Source of the DNA: Mesorhizobium sp. YC-39
Lineage (GTDB): Bacteria > Pseudomonadota > Alphaproteobacteria > Rhizobiales > Rhizobiaceae
Assembly: GCF_025753795.1 (NCBI RefSeq)
Contig: NZ_JAOWPS010000004.1
Coordinates: 744,001-808,000, forward strand
Reading direction: 5' to 3'
DNA: 64,000 bases
The translations under genes and the position numbers were made by a program. The notes below the pieces were generated by a model. It did not search any database. It saw only the letters and a list, made by a program, of their open reading frames with translations, and had not been told where the DNA came from. The stretch's first letter is position 1. The number at the start of each line of letters is the position of its first letter. Below are positions 25,033-34,900 of the stretch, in pieces.

Positions 25033-25064
25033 GGGAGGCGCGGCATTCGCCGCGCCTCCCTTTA
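25033..25064 (+). terminator. Rho-independent terminator
   Basis: Perfect 12-bp stem GGGAGGCGCGGC / GCCGCGCCTCCC with loop ATTC and a following TTTAT, 7 bp after the DUF1269 stop. It separates this gene from the convergent monooxygenase. Confidence 0.85.
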
Positions 25065-25080
25065 TGCATTATCCCGTCTG

Positions 25081-26883
25081 CTAGCCCTTATGATGCACCT
25101 GCTGCAGCCCATAGACCGGCGTTTCGATGCCTTCGTGCCGCGCCTTCAACTGTAGGGACAGGAATTGCGAATAGTGGCGTGACTGGTGCAGATTGCCGCC
25201 ATGGAACCATAGCGCTTCCTGCTGCGTCGGCTTCCACATGTTGCGCAATTCGCCTTCCCAGGGGCCGGGATCCTTGGTGGTGTTCGAACCCAGGCCCCAG
25301 CATTTGCCGACCTTGTCGGCGACCTCTCTGGAGATGAGGTCAGCCGCCCAGCCATTCATCGAGCCGTAGCCGGTGGCGTAGACGATAAGGTCCGCCTGCA
25401 GTTCCGAGCCGTCACTGAGCAGGACCGAATGCTCCTTGATCTCCTTCACCTCGACGCCGCTCTTCAGCTTGATCGAGCCGTCGATGATCAGGTCGGACGC
25501 GCCGACGTCGATATAGTAGCCCGAGCCGCGCCTGAGATATTTCATGAACAGGCCGGAATCGTCATCGCCCCAGTCGAGCATGAAGCCGGCCTTCTCCAGA
25601 CCTTTGTAGAATTCGGCATCGCGCTTCTTCATCTCGGCATAGGCCGGGATCTGGAATTCGTGCAGGATCTTGTAGGGCAGGGAAGCAAAGATTAGGTCGG
25701 CCTTGGCCGTGGTCATCCCGCCTTGCACGGCTTTTTCCGAGTAGAGCGAACCCAGTCCGATTTCCATCAGCGTGTCGGATCTGGAGATATGGGTGGTCGA
25801 GCGCTGCACCATGGTGACGTCGGCGCCGGCTTCCCAAAGGGCTGCGGCGATGTCGTGGGCGGAATTGTTCGAGCCGATGACCACGGCGCGCTTGCCGGCA
25901 TAGGCATCAGGGCCGGGGTGCTTCGAGGAATGGTGCTGATCACCCTTGAAGCTGTCCATGCCCTTGAATTTCGGCATGTTGGCCTTGCCTGACTGTCCCG
26001 TGGCCAGCACCAGCTGCTTCGGCTTTAGTGTGATGTCCTTGCCGTCGCGGTGGACGATGACGCTCCATTCCTTCTTCTTGTCGTCATAGGTGGCGCTCTT
26101 GGCCTCGGTCGAGGACCAGTAATTCAGCTCCATGACCTTGGTGTACATTTCCAGCCAGTCGCCGATCTTGTCCTTGGGCGAGAAGACCGGCCAGTTCCTG
26201 GGGAAATCGATATAGGGCAGATGGTCGTACCAGACCGGGTCGTGCAGGCAGAGCGACTTGTAGCGCTTGCGCCAGGAATCGCCGGCACGTTCGTTCTTCT
26301 CGACGATGATGGTCGGCACGCCGAGCTGGCGCAGACGCGCGCCGAGCGCGATGCCGCCCTGGCCGCCGCCGATGATGAGCGTATGGGGCTGCGTCTTGAA
26401 GCCTAATTCAGCGGCTTCCCTCTCACGCTCCTCCTTCCAGGTCGGACGGTTCTTGCCATGGCCGTGCTTGGCGCCCATCGGCCGGGCGAAGCCAGCCGGC
26501 TCCTCGTGGCCTTTCAATTCGGCCATGGTGGTCAAAAGCGTCCAGATCTTTCCGTCCTTCAGCCTGATGTGACCGAAGCCGCGTGCCGTCTCCGTCTCGA
26601 AGCTGATCCAGCCCTCCAGCAGCCCATCGTTTTCGCTGGCGTCCTCCCCCTTGGCGATCGACCAGTTCGAGGGCTTTGTCTTCGCCAACTGGCTGATCAG
26701 CATGTCGCGCACCTGGTCGCGGCCTTCCATGGTCTTGATGTTCCAGGTGAAGGTGACGAGATCGCGCCAATAACAGTCTTCCTGAAAGCATGCGACCGCG
26801 CTGTCGATGTCGCCGGCGGCAAGTGCTGCGCCGAACCGGTCGAGCAGATCTGACAGTTTCGTGTTTGGGGCCTTGTCGAGCAT
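25081..26883 (-). CDS. Flavin-containing monooxygenase with N-terminal SnoaL-like domain
   Basis: 600 residues from ATG 26883, preceded by GGGAGGAAATTG. Residues ~1-125 look like a SnoaL/NTF2-like domain (DLLDRFGAALAAGDIDSAVA). The flavoprotein part follows: FAD motif LIIGGGQGGIALGARL (~175), the FMO-type block MDSFKGDQHHSSKHPG, and the NADPH motif VVIGSNNSAHDIAAALWEAG. These indicate an FAD/NADPH monooxygenase of the FMO/YUCCA-like group. The substrate is unknown; N- or S-oxygenation or Baeyer-Villiger chemistry are possible. No regulator is adjacent and the gene seems monocistronic. Confidence 0.9.
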   Translation of the reverse strand: MLDKAPNTKLSDLLDRFGAALAAGDIDSAVACFQEDCYWRDLVTFTWNIKTMEGRDQVRDMLISQLAKTKPSNWSIAKGEDASENDGLLEGWISFETETARGFGHIRLKDGKIWTLLTTMAELKGHEEPAGFARPMGAKHGHGKNRPTWKEEREREAAELGFKTQPHTLIIGGGQGGIALGARLRQLGVPTIIVEKNERAGDSWRKRYKSLCLHDPVWYDHLPYIDFPRNWPVFSPKDKIGDWLEMYTKVMELNYWSSTEAKSATYDDKKKEWSVIVHRDGKDITLKPKQLVLATGQSGKANMPKFKGMDSFKGDQHHSSKHPGPDAYAGKRAVVIGSNNSAHDIAAALWEAGADVTMVQRSTTHISRSDTLMEIGLGSLYSEKAVQGGMTTAKADLIFASLPYKILHEFQIPAYAEMKKRDAEFYKGLEKAGFMLDWGDDDSGLFMKYLRRGSGYYIDVGASDLIIDGSIKLKSGVEVKEIKEHSVLLSDGSELQADLIVYATGYGSMNGWAADLISREVADKVGKCWGLGSNTTKDPGPWEGELRNMWKPTQQEALWFHGGNLHQSRHYSQFLSLQLKARHEGIETPVYGLQQVHHKG

Positions 26884-27123
26884 CAATTTCCTCCCGTGAA
26901 GTCCTGGTCGTTTGCTATGGCTTTGCCGGGCCCTCCCAGCTCGGTCGGCCGGAGTATCGCGGCAAAATGCGCGCCGCGTCACGTCGTCAAATAGTTTACT
27001 GTGGTTTCAGCAACTTATCGAGGCACTGGCGCCGCTGGGTGCTGCTGAAACGGTGTCCAGCGGCGAAACAGGCGGCTCGAAGCCGGACTGATCCGAACCC
27101 GTCGACGTCATACACATTCCCCG

Positions 27124-27152
27124 TTGACAGCGGCGCAGAACCAATTCTATTG
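27124..27152 (+). promoter_or_regulatory. Promoter of the ilvB leader
   Basis: TTGACA at 27124-27129, 17-bp spacer and CTATTG at 27147-27152. Predicted start of transcription is near 27159, just before the leader peptide ATG. The gap from 26884 to here shows nothing else. Confidence 0.65.
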
Positions 27153-27161
27153 TCCGCCACC

Positions 27162-27212
27162 ATGAAAACGGCACTCATTCTCGTAGGAAAGCGCGTGGGC
27201 AAGGCGGTGTAA
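27162..27212 (+). CDS. Putative ilv leader peptide
   Basis: A 16-codon frame, MKTALILVGKRVGKAV, between a consensus-like promoter and a terminator upstream of ilvB. Six of 16 residues are Leu, Ile or Val (L, I, L, V, V, V), as expected if ribosome stalling reports branched-chain amino acid supply. A hairpin GGCGGTGTAACCGCC overlaps the stop codon. The transcript would have almost no 5' untranslated leader before the ATG. Similar leaders control ilv and leu operons in other proteobacteria; this case is inferred from sequence only. Confidence 0.6.
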   Translation: MKTALILVGKRVGKAV

Positions 27213-27244
27213 CCGCCGGGCGAAAACCTCCCATGCGCAAGACA

Positions 27245-27268
27245 CAGGCTCCCTCGGGGGCCTTTTTT
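27245..27268 (+). terminator. Attenuator-type terminator before ilvB
   Basis: Hairpin AGGCTCC-CTCG-GGGGCCT followed by six T, 32 bp past the leader stop codon and 66 bp before the ilvB start. CCTCCC at about 27228-27233 could pair with the GGGGG of the 3' arm and act as an antiterminator (inference). Confidence 0.7.
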
Positions 27269-27333
27269 ATTGCCCGAAACACGACTAAACGACCAGCAAT
27301 CGCCAGACGGCGAACCAATACGGGACCAGACCG

Positions 27334-29115
27334 ATGAGCAACGGACAGAACGAGCGGCGCGAAATGACGGGCGCCGAAATGGTGGTGCAGGCGCTGAAGG
27401 ACAATGGCGTCAAGCATGTCTTCGGCTATCCGGGCGGTGCCGTTCTCCCGATCTACGATGAAATTTTCCAGCAGGACGAGGTCGAGCACATCCTCGTGCG
27501 CCATGAGCAAGGTGCTGGCCATGCGGCGGAAGGCTATGCGCGTTCGACAGGCAAGGCCGGAGTGCTCTTGGTGACTTCGGGGCCGGGCGCCACCAATGCA
27601 GTGACGCCCTTGCAGGATGCGCTGATGGATTCGATCCCGCTGGTCTGCCTGACCGGGCAGGTGCCGACCTCGCTGATCGGCTCCGACGCCTTCCAGGAAT
27701 GCGACACCATCGGCATCACGCGGCCCTGCACCAAGCACAATTGGCTGGTCAAGGACGTCAACGAACTCGCCGCAATCATCCACGAGGCTTTCCATGTCGC
27801 GACGACCGGGCGGCCGGGTCCGGTTGTTGTCGACATTCCGAAGGACGTGCAGTTCGCCAAGGGCATCTATGTGCCGCCGCAAACGGCGCCGCGCACCAGC
27901 TACCAGCCGAAGGTCCAGGGCGACCTCGACAAGATCAAGGCGGCGGTCGAGCTGATGGCGGCCGCCAAAAAGCCGATCCTCTATACCGGCGGCGGTGTTA
28001 TCAATTCCGGCCCGGAGGCCAGCCATTTGCTGCGCGAACTGGTCGACCTGACAGGCTTTCCCATCACCTCGACCCTGATGGGGCTCGGCGCCTATCCGGC
28101 GTCGGGCAAGAACTGGCTGGGCATGCTCGGCATGCACGGCACCTATGAAGCCAACATGGCGATGCATGATTGCGACGTGATGATCTGCATCGGCGCGCGC
28201 TTCGACGACCGTATCACCGGGCGGCTCAGCGCGTTCTCGCCGAATTCGAAGAAGATCCACATCGACATCGATCCGTCGTCGATCAACAAGAACGTCCGCA
28301 CCGACGTGCCGATCATCGGTGACGTCGGCCGGGTGCTGGAGGATCTGGTGCGGCTGTGGCGGGCTAGCGCCAAGGCTGACAAGAAGGCGCTCCACCCGTG
28401 GTGGGAGCAGATCGCGAAATGGCGCGCACGGGATTCGCTCGCCTACAAGATGAACCACGACGTGATCATGCCGCAATATGCCGTCCAGCGGCTTTACGCG
28501 CTGACCAAGGACATGGACACCTACATCACAACCGAGGTCGGCCAGCACCAGATGTGGGCGGCGCAGCATTATCACTTCGAGAAGCCGAACCGCTGGATGA
28601 CCTCGGGCGGACTGGGCACGATGGGCTATGGCCTGCCGGCGGCGCTCGGGGTGCAGATCGCGCACCCGGATGCGCTGGTCATCGACATTGCCGGCGACGC
28701 CTCGGTGCAGATGACGATGCAGGAGATGAGTGCCGCCGTGCAGCACGAGGCGCCGATCAAGATCTTCATCCTCAACAACCAGTATATGGGCATGGTGCGG
28801 CAGTGGCAGCAGCTGCTGCACGGCAACCGGCTGTCACATTCCTACACCGAGGCGATGCCGGACTTCGTCAAGCTGGCCGAGGCCTATGGCGGCCACGGCA
28901 TCCGCTGCGAAAAGCCGGATGAGCTGGACGACGCGATCAAGGAGATGATTGCGGTGAAGAAGCCGGTGATCTTCGACTGCCGTGTGGCGACGCTCGCCAA
29001 CTGCTTCCCGATGATCCCGTCGGGCAAGGGACATAATGAGATGCTGCTGCCGGACGAGGCGACGGACGAGGCGGTGGCCAACGCCATCGACGCCAAGGGC
29101 AGGGAACTGGTGTAA
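27334..29115 (+). CDS. ilvB: Acetolactate synthase, large catalytic subunit
   Basis: First common enzyme of Ile/Val/Leu synthesis (ThDP, FAD, Mg). 593 residues. N-terminal PYR domain has GYPGGAVLPIYDE and the catalytic glutamate in ILVRHEQGAGHAAEGYARST; the central FAD domain has PVVVDIPKDVQ and IGARFDDRITGRLSAF; the C-terminal ThDP/Mg site is DIAGDASVQMTMQEMSA with ILNNQYMGMVRQWQ. Preceded by a candidate attenuator and followed after 84 bp by the regulatory-subunit gene. Start ATG 27334 fits the family. Confidence 0.97.
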   Translation: MSNGQNERREMTGAEMVVQALKDNGVKHVFGYPGGAVLPIYDEIFQQDEVEHILVRHEQGAGHAAEGYARSTGKAGVLLVTSGPGATNAVTPLQDALMDSIPLVCLTGQVPTSLIGSDAFQECDTIGITRPCTKHNWLVKDVNELAAIIHEAFHVATTGRPGPVVVDIPKDVQFAKGIYVPPQTAPRTSYQPKVQGDLDKIKAAVELMAAAKKPILYTGGGVINSGPEASHLLRELVDLTGFPITSTLMGLGAYPASGKNWLGMLGMHGTYEANMAMHDCDVMICIGARFDDRITGRLSAFSPNSKKIHIDIDPSSINKNVRTDVPIIGDVGRVLEDLVRLWRASAKADKKALHPWWEQIAKWRARDSLAYKMNHDVIMPQYAVQRLYALTKDMDTYITTEVGQHQMWAAQHYHFEKPNRWMTSGGLGTMGYGLPAALGVQIAHPDALVIDIAGDASVQMTMQEMSAAVQHEAPIKIFILNNQYMGMVRQWQQLLHGNRLSHSYTEAMPDFVKLAEAYGGHGIRCEKPDELDDAIKEMIAVKKPVIFDCRVATLANCFPMIPSGKGHNEMLLPDEATDEAVANAIDAKGRELV

Positions 29116-29199
29116 CGCCAAGCCGAGGCAGGGCTTGTCGGAAGAAGCCGTGCGAAAACAGAGAATTAGCTCAAAAAGTCTGAAATCGAGATTCATATC

Positions 29200-29772
29200 A
29201 TGAACGCACAGCTTCAACCCACCGGTTCCGCCTATTTCATCGCCAAGGAAACGGAAAAACCGGAAAGCCACACCCTGTCTGTGCTGGTCGACAACGAGCC
29301 TGGCGTGCTTGCCCGGGTCATCGGCCTGTTTTCCGGGCGGGGCTACAACATCGAGAGCCTGACGGTCTCCGAGACCGAGCACGAGAAGCATCTGTCGCGC
29401 ATCACCATCGTGACGCGCGGCACGCCGCATGTGTTGGAGCAGATCAAGCACCAGCTCGAGCGCATTGTGCCGGTGCACCGCGTCGTCGACCTCACCGTGC
29501 GCTCGCAGGAACTCGGCCAGGAACGGCCGATGGAGCGGGAACTGGCGTTGGTTAAAGTGGCCGGCACCGGTGAATCCCGCGTCGAGGCGCTGAGGCTCGC
29601 CGACGCCTTCCGCGCCAGTGTCATCGACGCCAACACCGAGCATTTCATCTTCGAAATCACCGGCAAAGGCTCCAAGCTCGACCAGTTCATCGCCATCATG
29701 AAGCCGCTCGGCCTGGTCGAAATCTGCCGCACCGGCGTGGCGGCAATGAACCGCGGTCCGCAGGGGATGTAG
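29200..29772 (+). CDS. ilvN: Acetolactate synthase, small regulatory subunit
   Basis: Stimulates the large subunit and confers valine feedback inhibition. 190 residues with an N-terminal ACT domain (HTLSVLVDNEPGVLARVIGL, FSGRGYNIESLTV) and the C-terminal domain (ELALVKVAGTGESRVEALRL, TGKGSKLDQFIAIM). About 20 extra N-terminal residues (STGSAYFIAKETEKPES-like) precede the ACT domain, as seen in other rhizobial homologues. Second gene of the ilvBN operon; also named ilvH in some annotations. Confidence 0.95.
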   Translation: MNAQLQPTGSAYFIAKETEKPESHTLSVLVDNEPGVLARVIGLFSGRGYNIESLTVSETEHEKHLSRITIVTRGTPHVLEQIKHQLERIVPVHRVVDLTVRSQELGQERPMERELALVKVAGTGESRVEALRLADAFRASVIDANTEHFIFEITGKGSKLDQFIAIMKPLGLVEICRTGVAAMNRGPQGM

Positions 29773-29878
29773 ATCACCTCGCAAGTCATGATCGTCTGGC
29801 CCGCGCTGTCGCTCCGAGGTGGCCTTGGTGCGTCTGGCGTAAAAGGACAATAATACTGACCTGACTTGGGAGGAAACC

Positions 29879-30475
29879 ATGTCCCTTGATGCCTTCCTTG
29901 CCCTGCTGGTCTACGCCTTCGTGACCTCGATCACACCGGGGCCGAACAATTTCATGCTGCTGGCGTCGGGCGTGAATTTCGGCTTCGTCAGGACCGTCCC
30001 GCATATGCTTGGCGTCGGCGTTGGCTTTCTTGTGCTGCTGCTGGCTGTCGGCTTCGGGCTGGGCGCGGTGCTGACGGCGTTTCCGGTGCTGCACACCGGA
30101 CTGAAGATCGCCGGCGGCGTCTATCTGCTCTATCTTGCCTGGAAGATTGCCATGTCGCGATCGATGACCAGCAAGGGCGAGGCGACGGCAAAGCCGATGC
30201 GTTTCATCGATGCGGCGGCATTCCAGTGGGTCAATCCCAAGGCATGGGTGATGGCGATCACTGCCATGGCCGTCTACAGCGACGCAGACCATCCGTTTCT
30301 GTCGGTGGTGCTGATCTCGACGGCGTTCGCCATCGTCAATCTGCCGAGCGTTTCGGTGTGGGCGGGTTTCGGCACGGCGCTTCGCGGTTTCCTGTCGGAA
30401 CCGGTGCGGCTGAAGTGGTTCAACATCGCCATGGGCGTGCTCCTGGCGGCGACGCTGTGGCCGATGCTGAGGTGA
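29879..30475 (+). CDS. LysE/RhtB-family amino-acid exporter
   Basis: 198 residues with six hydrophobic helices. The family hallmark SITPGPNNFMLLASGVNFGF is at ~18-37, with helix 2-3 (HMLGVGVGFLVLLLAVGFGL), the cytoplasmic loop and FQWVNPKAWVMAITAMAVYS in the middle. LysE proteins export amino acids or their analogues. Placed 107 bp after ilvN, so export of branched-chain amino acids is an attractive but unproven idea. Start ATG follows GGGAGGAAACC. Confidence 0.9.
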   Translation: MSLDAFLALLVYAFVTSITPGPNNFMLLASGVNFGFVRTVPHMLGVGVGFLVLLLAVGFGLGAVLTAFPVLHTGLKIAGGVYLLYLAWKIAMSRSMTSKGEATAKPMRFIDAAAFQWVNPKAWVMAITAMAVYSDADHPFLSVVLISTAFAIVNLPSVSVWAGFGTALRGFLSEPVRLKWFNIAMGVLLAATLWPMLR

Positions 30476-30708
30476 TGTTTGCCGCCTAAAAGCGTGCATA
30501 AAACGCGTCACACGAGGCCACTTTAACGCTGCGCGCTTTAGTGCCGCCTTATTGTGCACTGCACATTAAATCTTCGTAATGCCGCGTTTTGGCCCTTTTC
30601 CGCCTAAGGCGTGTCCTATCTATTCGGCGAATTCGCGGCAAGGCGCCGTGGTTTGAGCTAGACCGGGACCACCGGGTTCGGCGTGTCGGATGAGAGGACC
30701 TGTTGTCG
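30476..30708. other. Intergenic region upstream of the RND pump
   Basis: About 230 bp. Contains GTGCACTGCAC (a small palindrome at about 30555) and two GC-rich inverted stretches. No regulator gene is nearby, so any operator for the efflux operon should be here, but I cannot identify one. Confidence 0.4.
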
Positions 30709-31992
30709 ATGCGCGGAAAAATCGTCCTTGCGGTGGTCGCAGTGGTCTGCCTCGCCGGAGCCGGCCTCTACCTTTCGCCGACGGCGATGAGCAAGGTTCA
30801 GCAGCTCATATCGCCGAAGCAGACCGCGGCCGCAGACAAGTCTGGCGCCGACAAACCCGGCGCGAGCAAGTCAGGCGCCGACAGGGCAGGCGGGGGCAAT
30901 GGCGCGCGTTCAGCCTCGATCGTCGCGGCCACCGCTTCGACGGCCGATTTCCCGATCCGCCGCTATGCCATCGGCTTCGTCTCGTCACCCGCCGTGGTCA
31001 GTATCAATGCCCGGATGTCCAGCCAGATCGTCTCGATCGCGGTCAAGGACGGGCAGATGGTGAAGGCTGGCGATCTTTTGTTCTCGCTCGACGATCGCGC
31101 GCTGAAGGCGCAACTGGCCAAGGATCAGGCGACGCTCGTCAAGGATCAGGCGATGCTCGTCAGCGCCACGGCGGATCTCCAGCGCGCCAAGGATCTTGTC
31201 GCCAAGCAAGCCGGCACGCAGCAGACCTATGATCAGGCACTGGCGGCACAGAAGGCCGCTGTCGCAACCATCGACGCCGACAAGGCGACGATCGATTCCG
31301 ATACCGTCCAGTTGAGCTATGCGACCATCTCGGCGCCGATTTCGGGCAGGCTTGGCGCGGTCAACGTCGCGGTCGGCGATCTCGTCACCACCAGCAACGG
31401 CAACAGTTCGTCGACGACTCCGCTGGTGACGATCACGCAGATGGACCCGCTGCAGGTGAACTTCAATCTTCCCGAAGGCGATCTTGCCTTGCTGCACAAG
31501 GCGCTTGCCAATCCCCAGCAAGGAGCAGTGACGTTGACCAAGGACGGCGACCCGACGCCGATCGGCAAGGGCACGCTCGATTTCGTCGATTCCAGCGTCG
31601 ATACGGCGTCGGGCACGATCGCCACGCGGGCAAGCATTCCGAATGCCGATCTTTCGCTATGGCCCGGCCAATATGTGAATGTCATCCTGGACGCCGGCAT
31701 CATGCCGCAGATGACCTCCGTTCCCACCGTCGCGGTCCAGCCCAGCCAGAAGGGGCCGTTCGTCTACGTGGTCAAGCCGGACAACACCGTCGAGATGCGG
31801 CCGGTGCAGGTAGCGCTGACCGAAGGCGAGAACAGCGCCATCAGCCAGGGGCTGAAAAGCGGTGAGAGAGTAGTCACCGAAGGCCAGACAAGGCTGAAGG
31901 ACGGTGCCGCTGTACATGAAGGCAAGTCCACGGCGAGCGCTGCCACGCCGAAGGTGGCCGAGGCGACCAACGCCGGCGAGGCGGCCCAATGA
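30709..31992 (+). CDS. RND efflux pump, periplasmic adaptor subunit
   Basis: Membrane-fusion protein linking an RND permease to an outer-membrane channel. 427 residues from ATG 30709 (TTG at 30703 is possible; both lie after GAGAGG). N-terminal membrane anchor IVLAVVAVVCLAGAGLYLSP, then a low-complexity linker with Ser/Gly/Ala/Asp/Lys repeats (SGADKPGASKSGAD, ~45-65), lipoyl/barrel half-motif KDGQMVKAGDLLFSLDDRAL, alpha-hairpin (~110-190), second half SYATISAPISGRLGAVNVAV, and the beta-barrel and MP domains. The stop overlaps the permease start (ATGA). Confidence 0.93.
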   Translation: MRGKIVLAVVAVVCLAGAGLYLSPTAMSKVQQLISPKQTAAADKSGADKPGASKSGADRAGGGNGARSASIVAATASTADFPIRRYAIGFVSSPAVVSINARMSSQIVSIAVKDGQMVKAGDLLFSLDDRALKAQLAKDQATLVKDQAMLVSATADLQRAKDLVAKQAGTQQTYDQALAAQKAAVATIDADKATIDSDTVQLSYATISAPISGRLGAVNVAVGDLVTTSNGNSSSTTPLVTITQMDPLQVNFNLPEGDLALLHKALANPQQGAVTLTKDGDPTPIGKGTLDFVDSSVDTASGTIATRASIPNADLSLWPGQYVNVILDAGIMPQMTSVPTVAVQPSQKGPFVYVVKPDNTVEMRPVQVALTEGENSAISQGLKSGERVVTEGQTRLKDGAAVHEGKSTASAATPKVAEATNAGEAAQ

Positions 31993-34900
31993 TCTCCGAA
32001 TTCTGCATCCGCAGGCCGGTCGCCACCCTTCTGATGTCGTTCGCCCTCGTGTTGGGCGGGCTGTTCGCCTACAAATTCCTGCCAGTGGCCGCCTTGCCGA
32101 GCGCGGAGTTTCCGGTGGTCAACGTCTCGGCGTCGCTGCCTGGCGCCTCGCCGGAGACCATGGCGACATCGGTGGCGACGCCGCTGATCAAGCAGTTCGC
32201 CACCATCGCCGGCATCGATTCGATCTCGACCACCAACTCGCTTGGCCAGACCTCGATCGCCATCCAGTTCGTGCTCAATCGCGACATCGATGCAGCCGCG
32301 GCTGACGTGCAGGCGGCGATTGCGCGCACGCAGAAGTCCTTGCCGCCGGAGATGACCGCGCCGCCGAGCTATCGCAAGGTCAATCCGGCCGATGCGCCGA
32401 TCCTTTTGATGTCGCTGGTCAGCGACACGGTTCCGCTGACCGACCTCGATGCCTTCGCGGAAAACGTCATCTCGCCGTCGCTGTCGACGATCGACGGCGT
32501 GGCGCAGGTCTCGATCTTCGGCCAGCAGAAATATGCGGTGCGCATCCAGATCGATCCGACGGCACTTGCCGCGCGCGGCATCTCGATCGATCAGTTGCAG
32601 GCGGCGGTCGCGTCGGCCAACAGCAACACGCCACTGGGCGTGCTGCAGAACGACAAGCAGCAGCTCACCATTACCGCCAACACGCAGCTGACCGACGCCG
32701 CCGGCTTCTCCAACCTCATCATCGCCACCAAGAACGGCCACCCGGTGCGGCTGGGCGAAGTGACCCGCGTGGTCGATTCGGTGCAGACCACGACCACCGC
32801 GAGTTGGTACGATGGTACCCGCGCCATCATCATGGCCGTGCAGCGCCAGCCCGACGCCAACACGGTCGACGTTGTCGACAAGGTCAAGGCGATGCTGCCG
32901 TCCTTCCAGGACCAGATGCCGGCCGCAGCCAGCATCAAGTTGCTCAACGACCGTTCGACCTCGATTCGTCAGGCCGTCGACGACGTGCAGTTCACGCTGC
33001 TGTTGACCATCGCCCTGGTGGTGATGGTGATCTTCGTCTTCCTGCGCCGTGTGACGGCGACCATCATTCCGGCGGTGGCGGTGCCGATCTCGCTGATCGC
33101 CACGCTCGGAGCGATGTTCCTGTTCGGTTTTTCCATCGACAACATCTCGCTGATGGGATTGACGCTTGCCGTCGGCCTCGTCGTCGACGACGCTATCGTG
33201 ATGCTGGAAAACATCTTCCGGCACATGGAGGAGGATGGGTTGTCGGCCTTCGATGCGTCGTTGAAAGGTGCGCGCGAAATCGGCTTCACCATTATCTCAA
33301 TCTCGATTTCGCTGGTCGCCGTCTTCATTCCCGTGCTTCTGATGGGCGGAGTGATCGGGCGCATCTTCAACGAGTTCGCCGTCGTGGTGACGGTTGCCAT
33401 CCTGGCCTCGATGTTCGTGTCGCTGACGCTGACGCCGATGCTGTGCTCGCGGTTGCTGTCGGTCACGAAGGCCGATCGCGAGGCGCACGGCGACGGCCAC
33501 CGGCATGACATTGTGACGCGCGGCTATGACCGGCTGCTGAGCTTCTGCCTTCGCCACACTTTCCTGGTGTTCCTGGTCTTCATCGGAACGGCAGCGGGCT
33601 CGGTCTGGCTGATCCAGGTCTCACCCAAAGGCTTCTTCCCGCAGGAGGACATCGGCCAGATCTCGGTGACCACCATCGCCCGCCAGGACATCTCTTTCGA
33701 CGCCATGGCAAAGCTCCAAGGCCAGGTGGCCAGTGTCTTTTCGCATTCGCCGTATGTCGACCATGTGGCGTGGTCGGCGGGCAGTGGCAGCAATGCGCTC
33801 AATCAAGGCCAGCTGTTCGTGCAACTGAAGGACAAGGACAAGCGCCCCAACATCGAGAAAGTACTTTCGGATCTCCGGCGGCAACTTGCCAATGTCCCGG
33901 GCATTGAAGCCTATATGCAGCCGGTGCAGAACCTCAGGCTGGGCTCGCGGTCTTCCGCCAGCGCCTACCAGCTCGTGGTTCAGGGCCTCGATACCGGCCA
34001 GACCGATATCTGGGCGCAGAAACTGAATGACGCGATGGCGGCCGACCATACGATATTCGCCGACGTCACCAGCGATTTGCAGAACAATGCCCTGCAGGCA
34101 TCGCTGGTGGTCGACCGCGATAAGGCCGCCCAGCTTGGCATCGATACCGACACGCTGCGCTCCGCCCTCTATGGCGGGTTCGGCACCGACCAGGTCTCGA
34201 CGATCTTTGGTTCGGCCGACAGCTACGAAGTCATTACCGAACTCGATCCCAACATCGAATGGTCGCCCGAGCGGATGCTGGCCATCCAGATGAGGACGGC
34301 GAGCGGCAGCCTGGTTCCGCTTGGCGCCTTCGCCCGCGTCGACAGCACCGCCGGCGCCTTGACGGTCAACCAGCTCGGCCAGCTGCCGGCGGTGACCATC
34401 TCCTACAATCTGCCGCAGGGCGTGGCGCTTGGCGACAGTACCGCCCGCATCGCCGCGCTGAAGGAGCAGATCGGCATGCCGACGGCGATCTCGACCAGCT
34501 TTGCCGGTACGGCCAAGACCTTCCAGGATTCGCTGGCCAACCAGGGTCTGCTGGTCGGCGGCGCGATCCTCACCATCTACATCGTGCTCGGCATTCTGTA
34601 CGAGAGCTTCATCCACCCGCTCACAATCCTCACAGGCCTGCCGTCGGCTGTGCTCGGAGCGGTTGTTGCCCTGCGCTTCGCCGGGATGGATCTGTCGGTG
34701 ATCGCGGTGATCGGCATTCTGATGCTGATCGGCATCGTCAAGAAGAACGGCATCATGATGGTCGACGTCGCGCTTGAATTGCGACGAGAAGGGATGTCGG
34801 CGACCGAGTCCATCCACAAGGCCTGCCTGATGCGTTTCAGGCCGATCATGATGACGACGCTGGCGGCGCTGATGGGTACGTTCCCGATCGCGCTCGGCAC

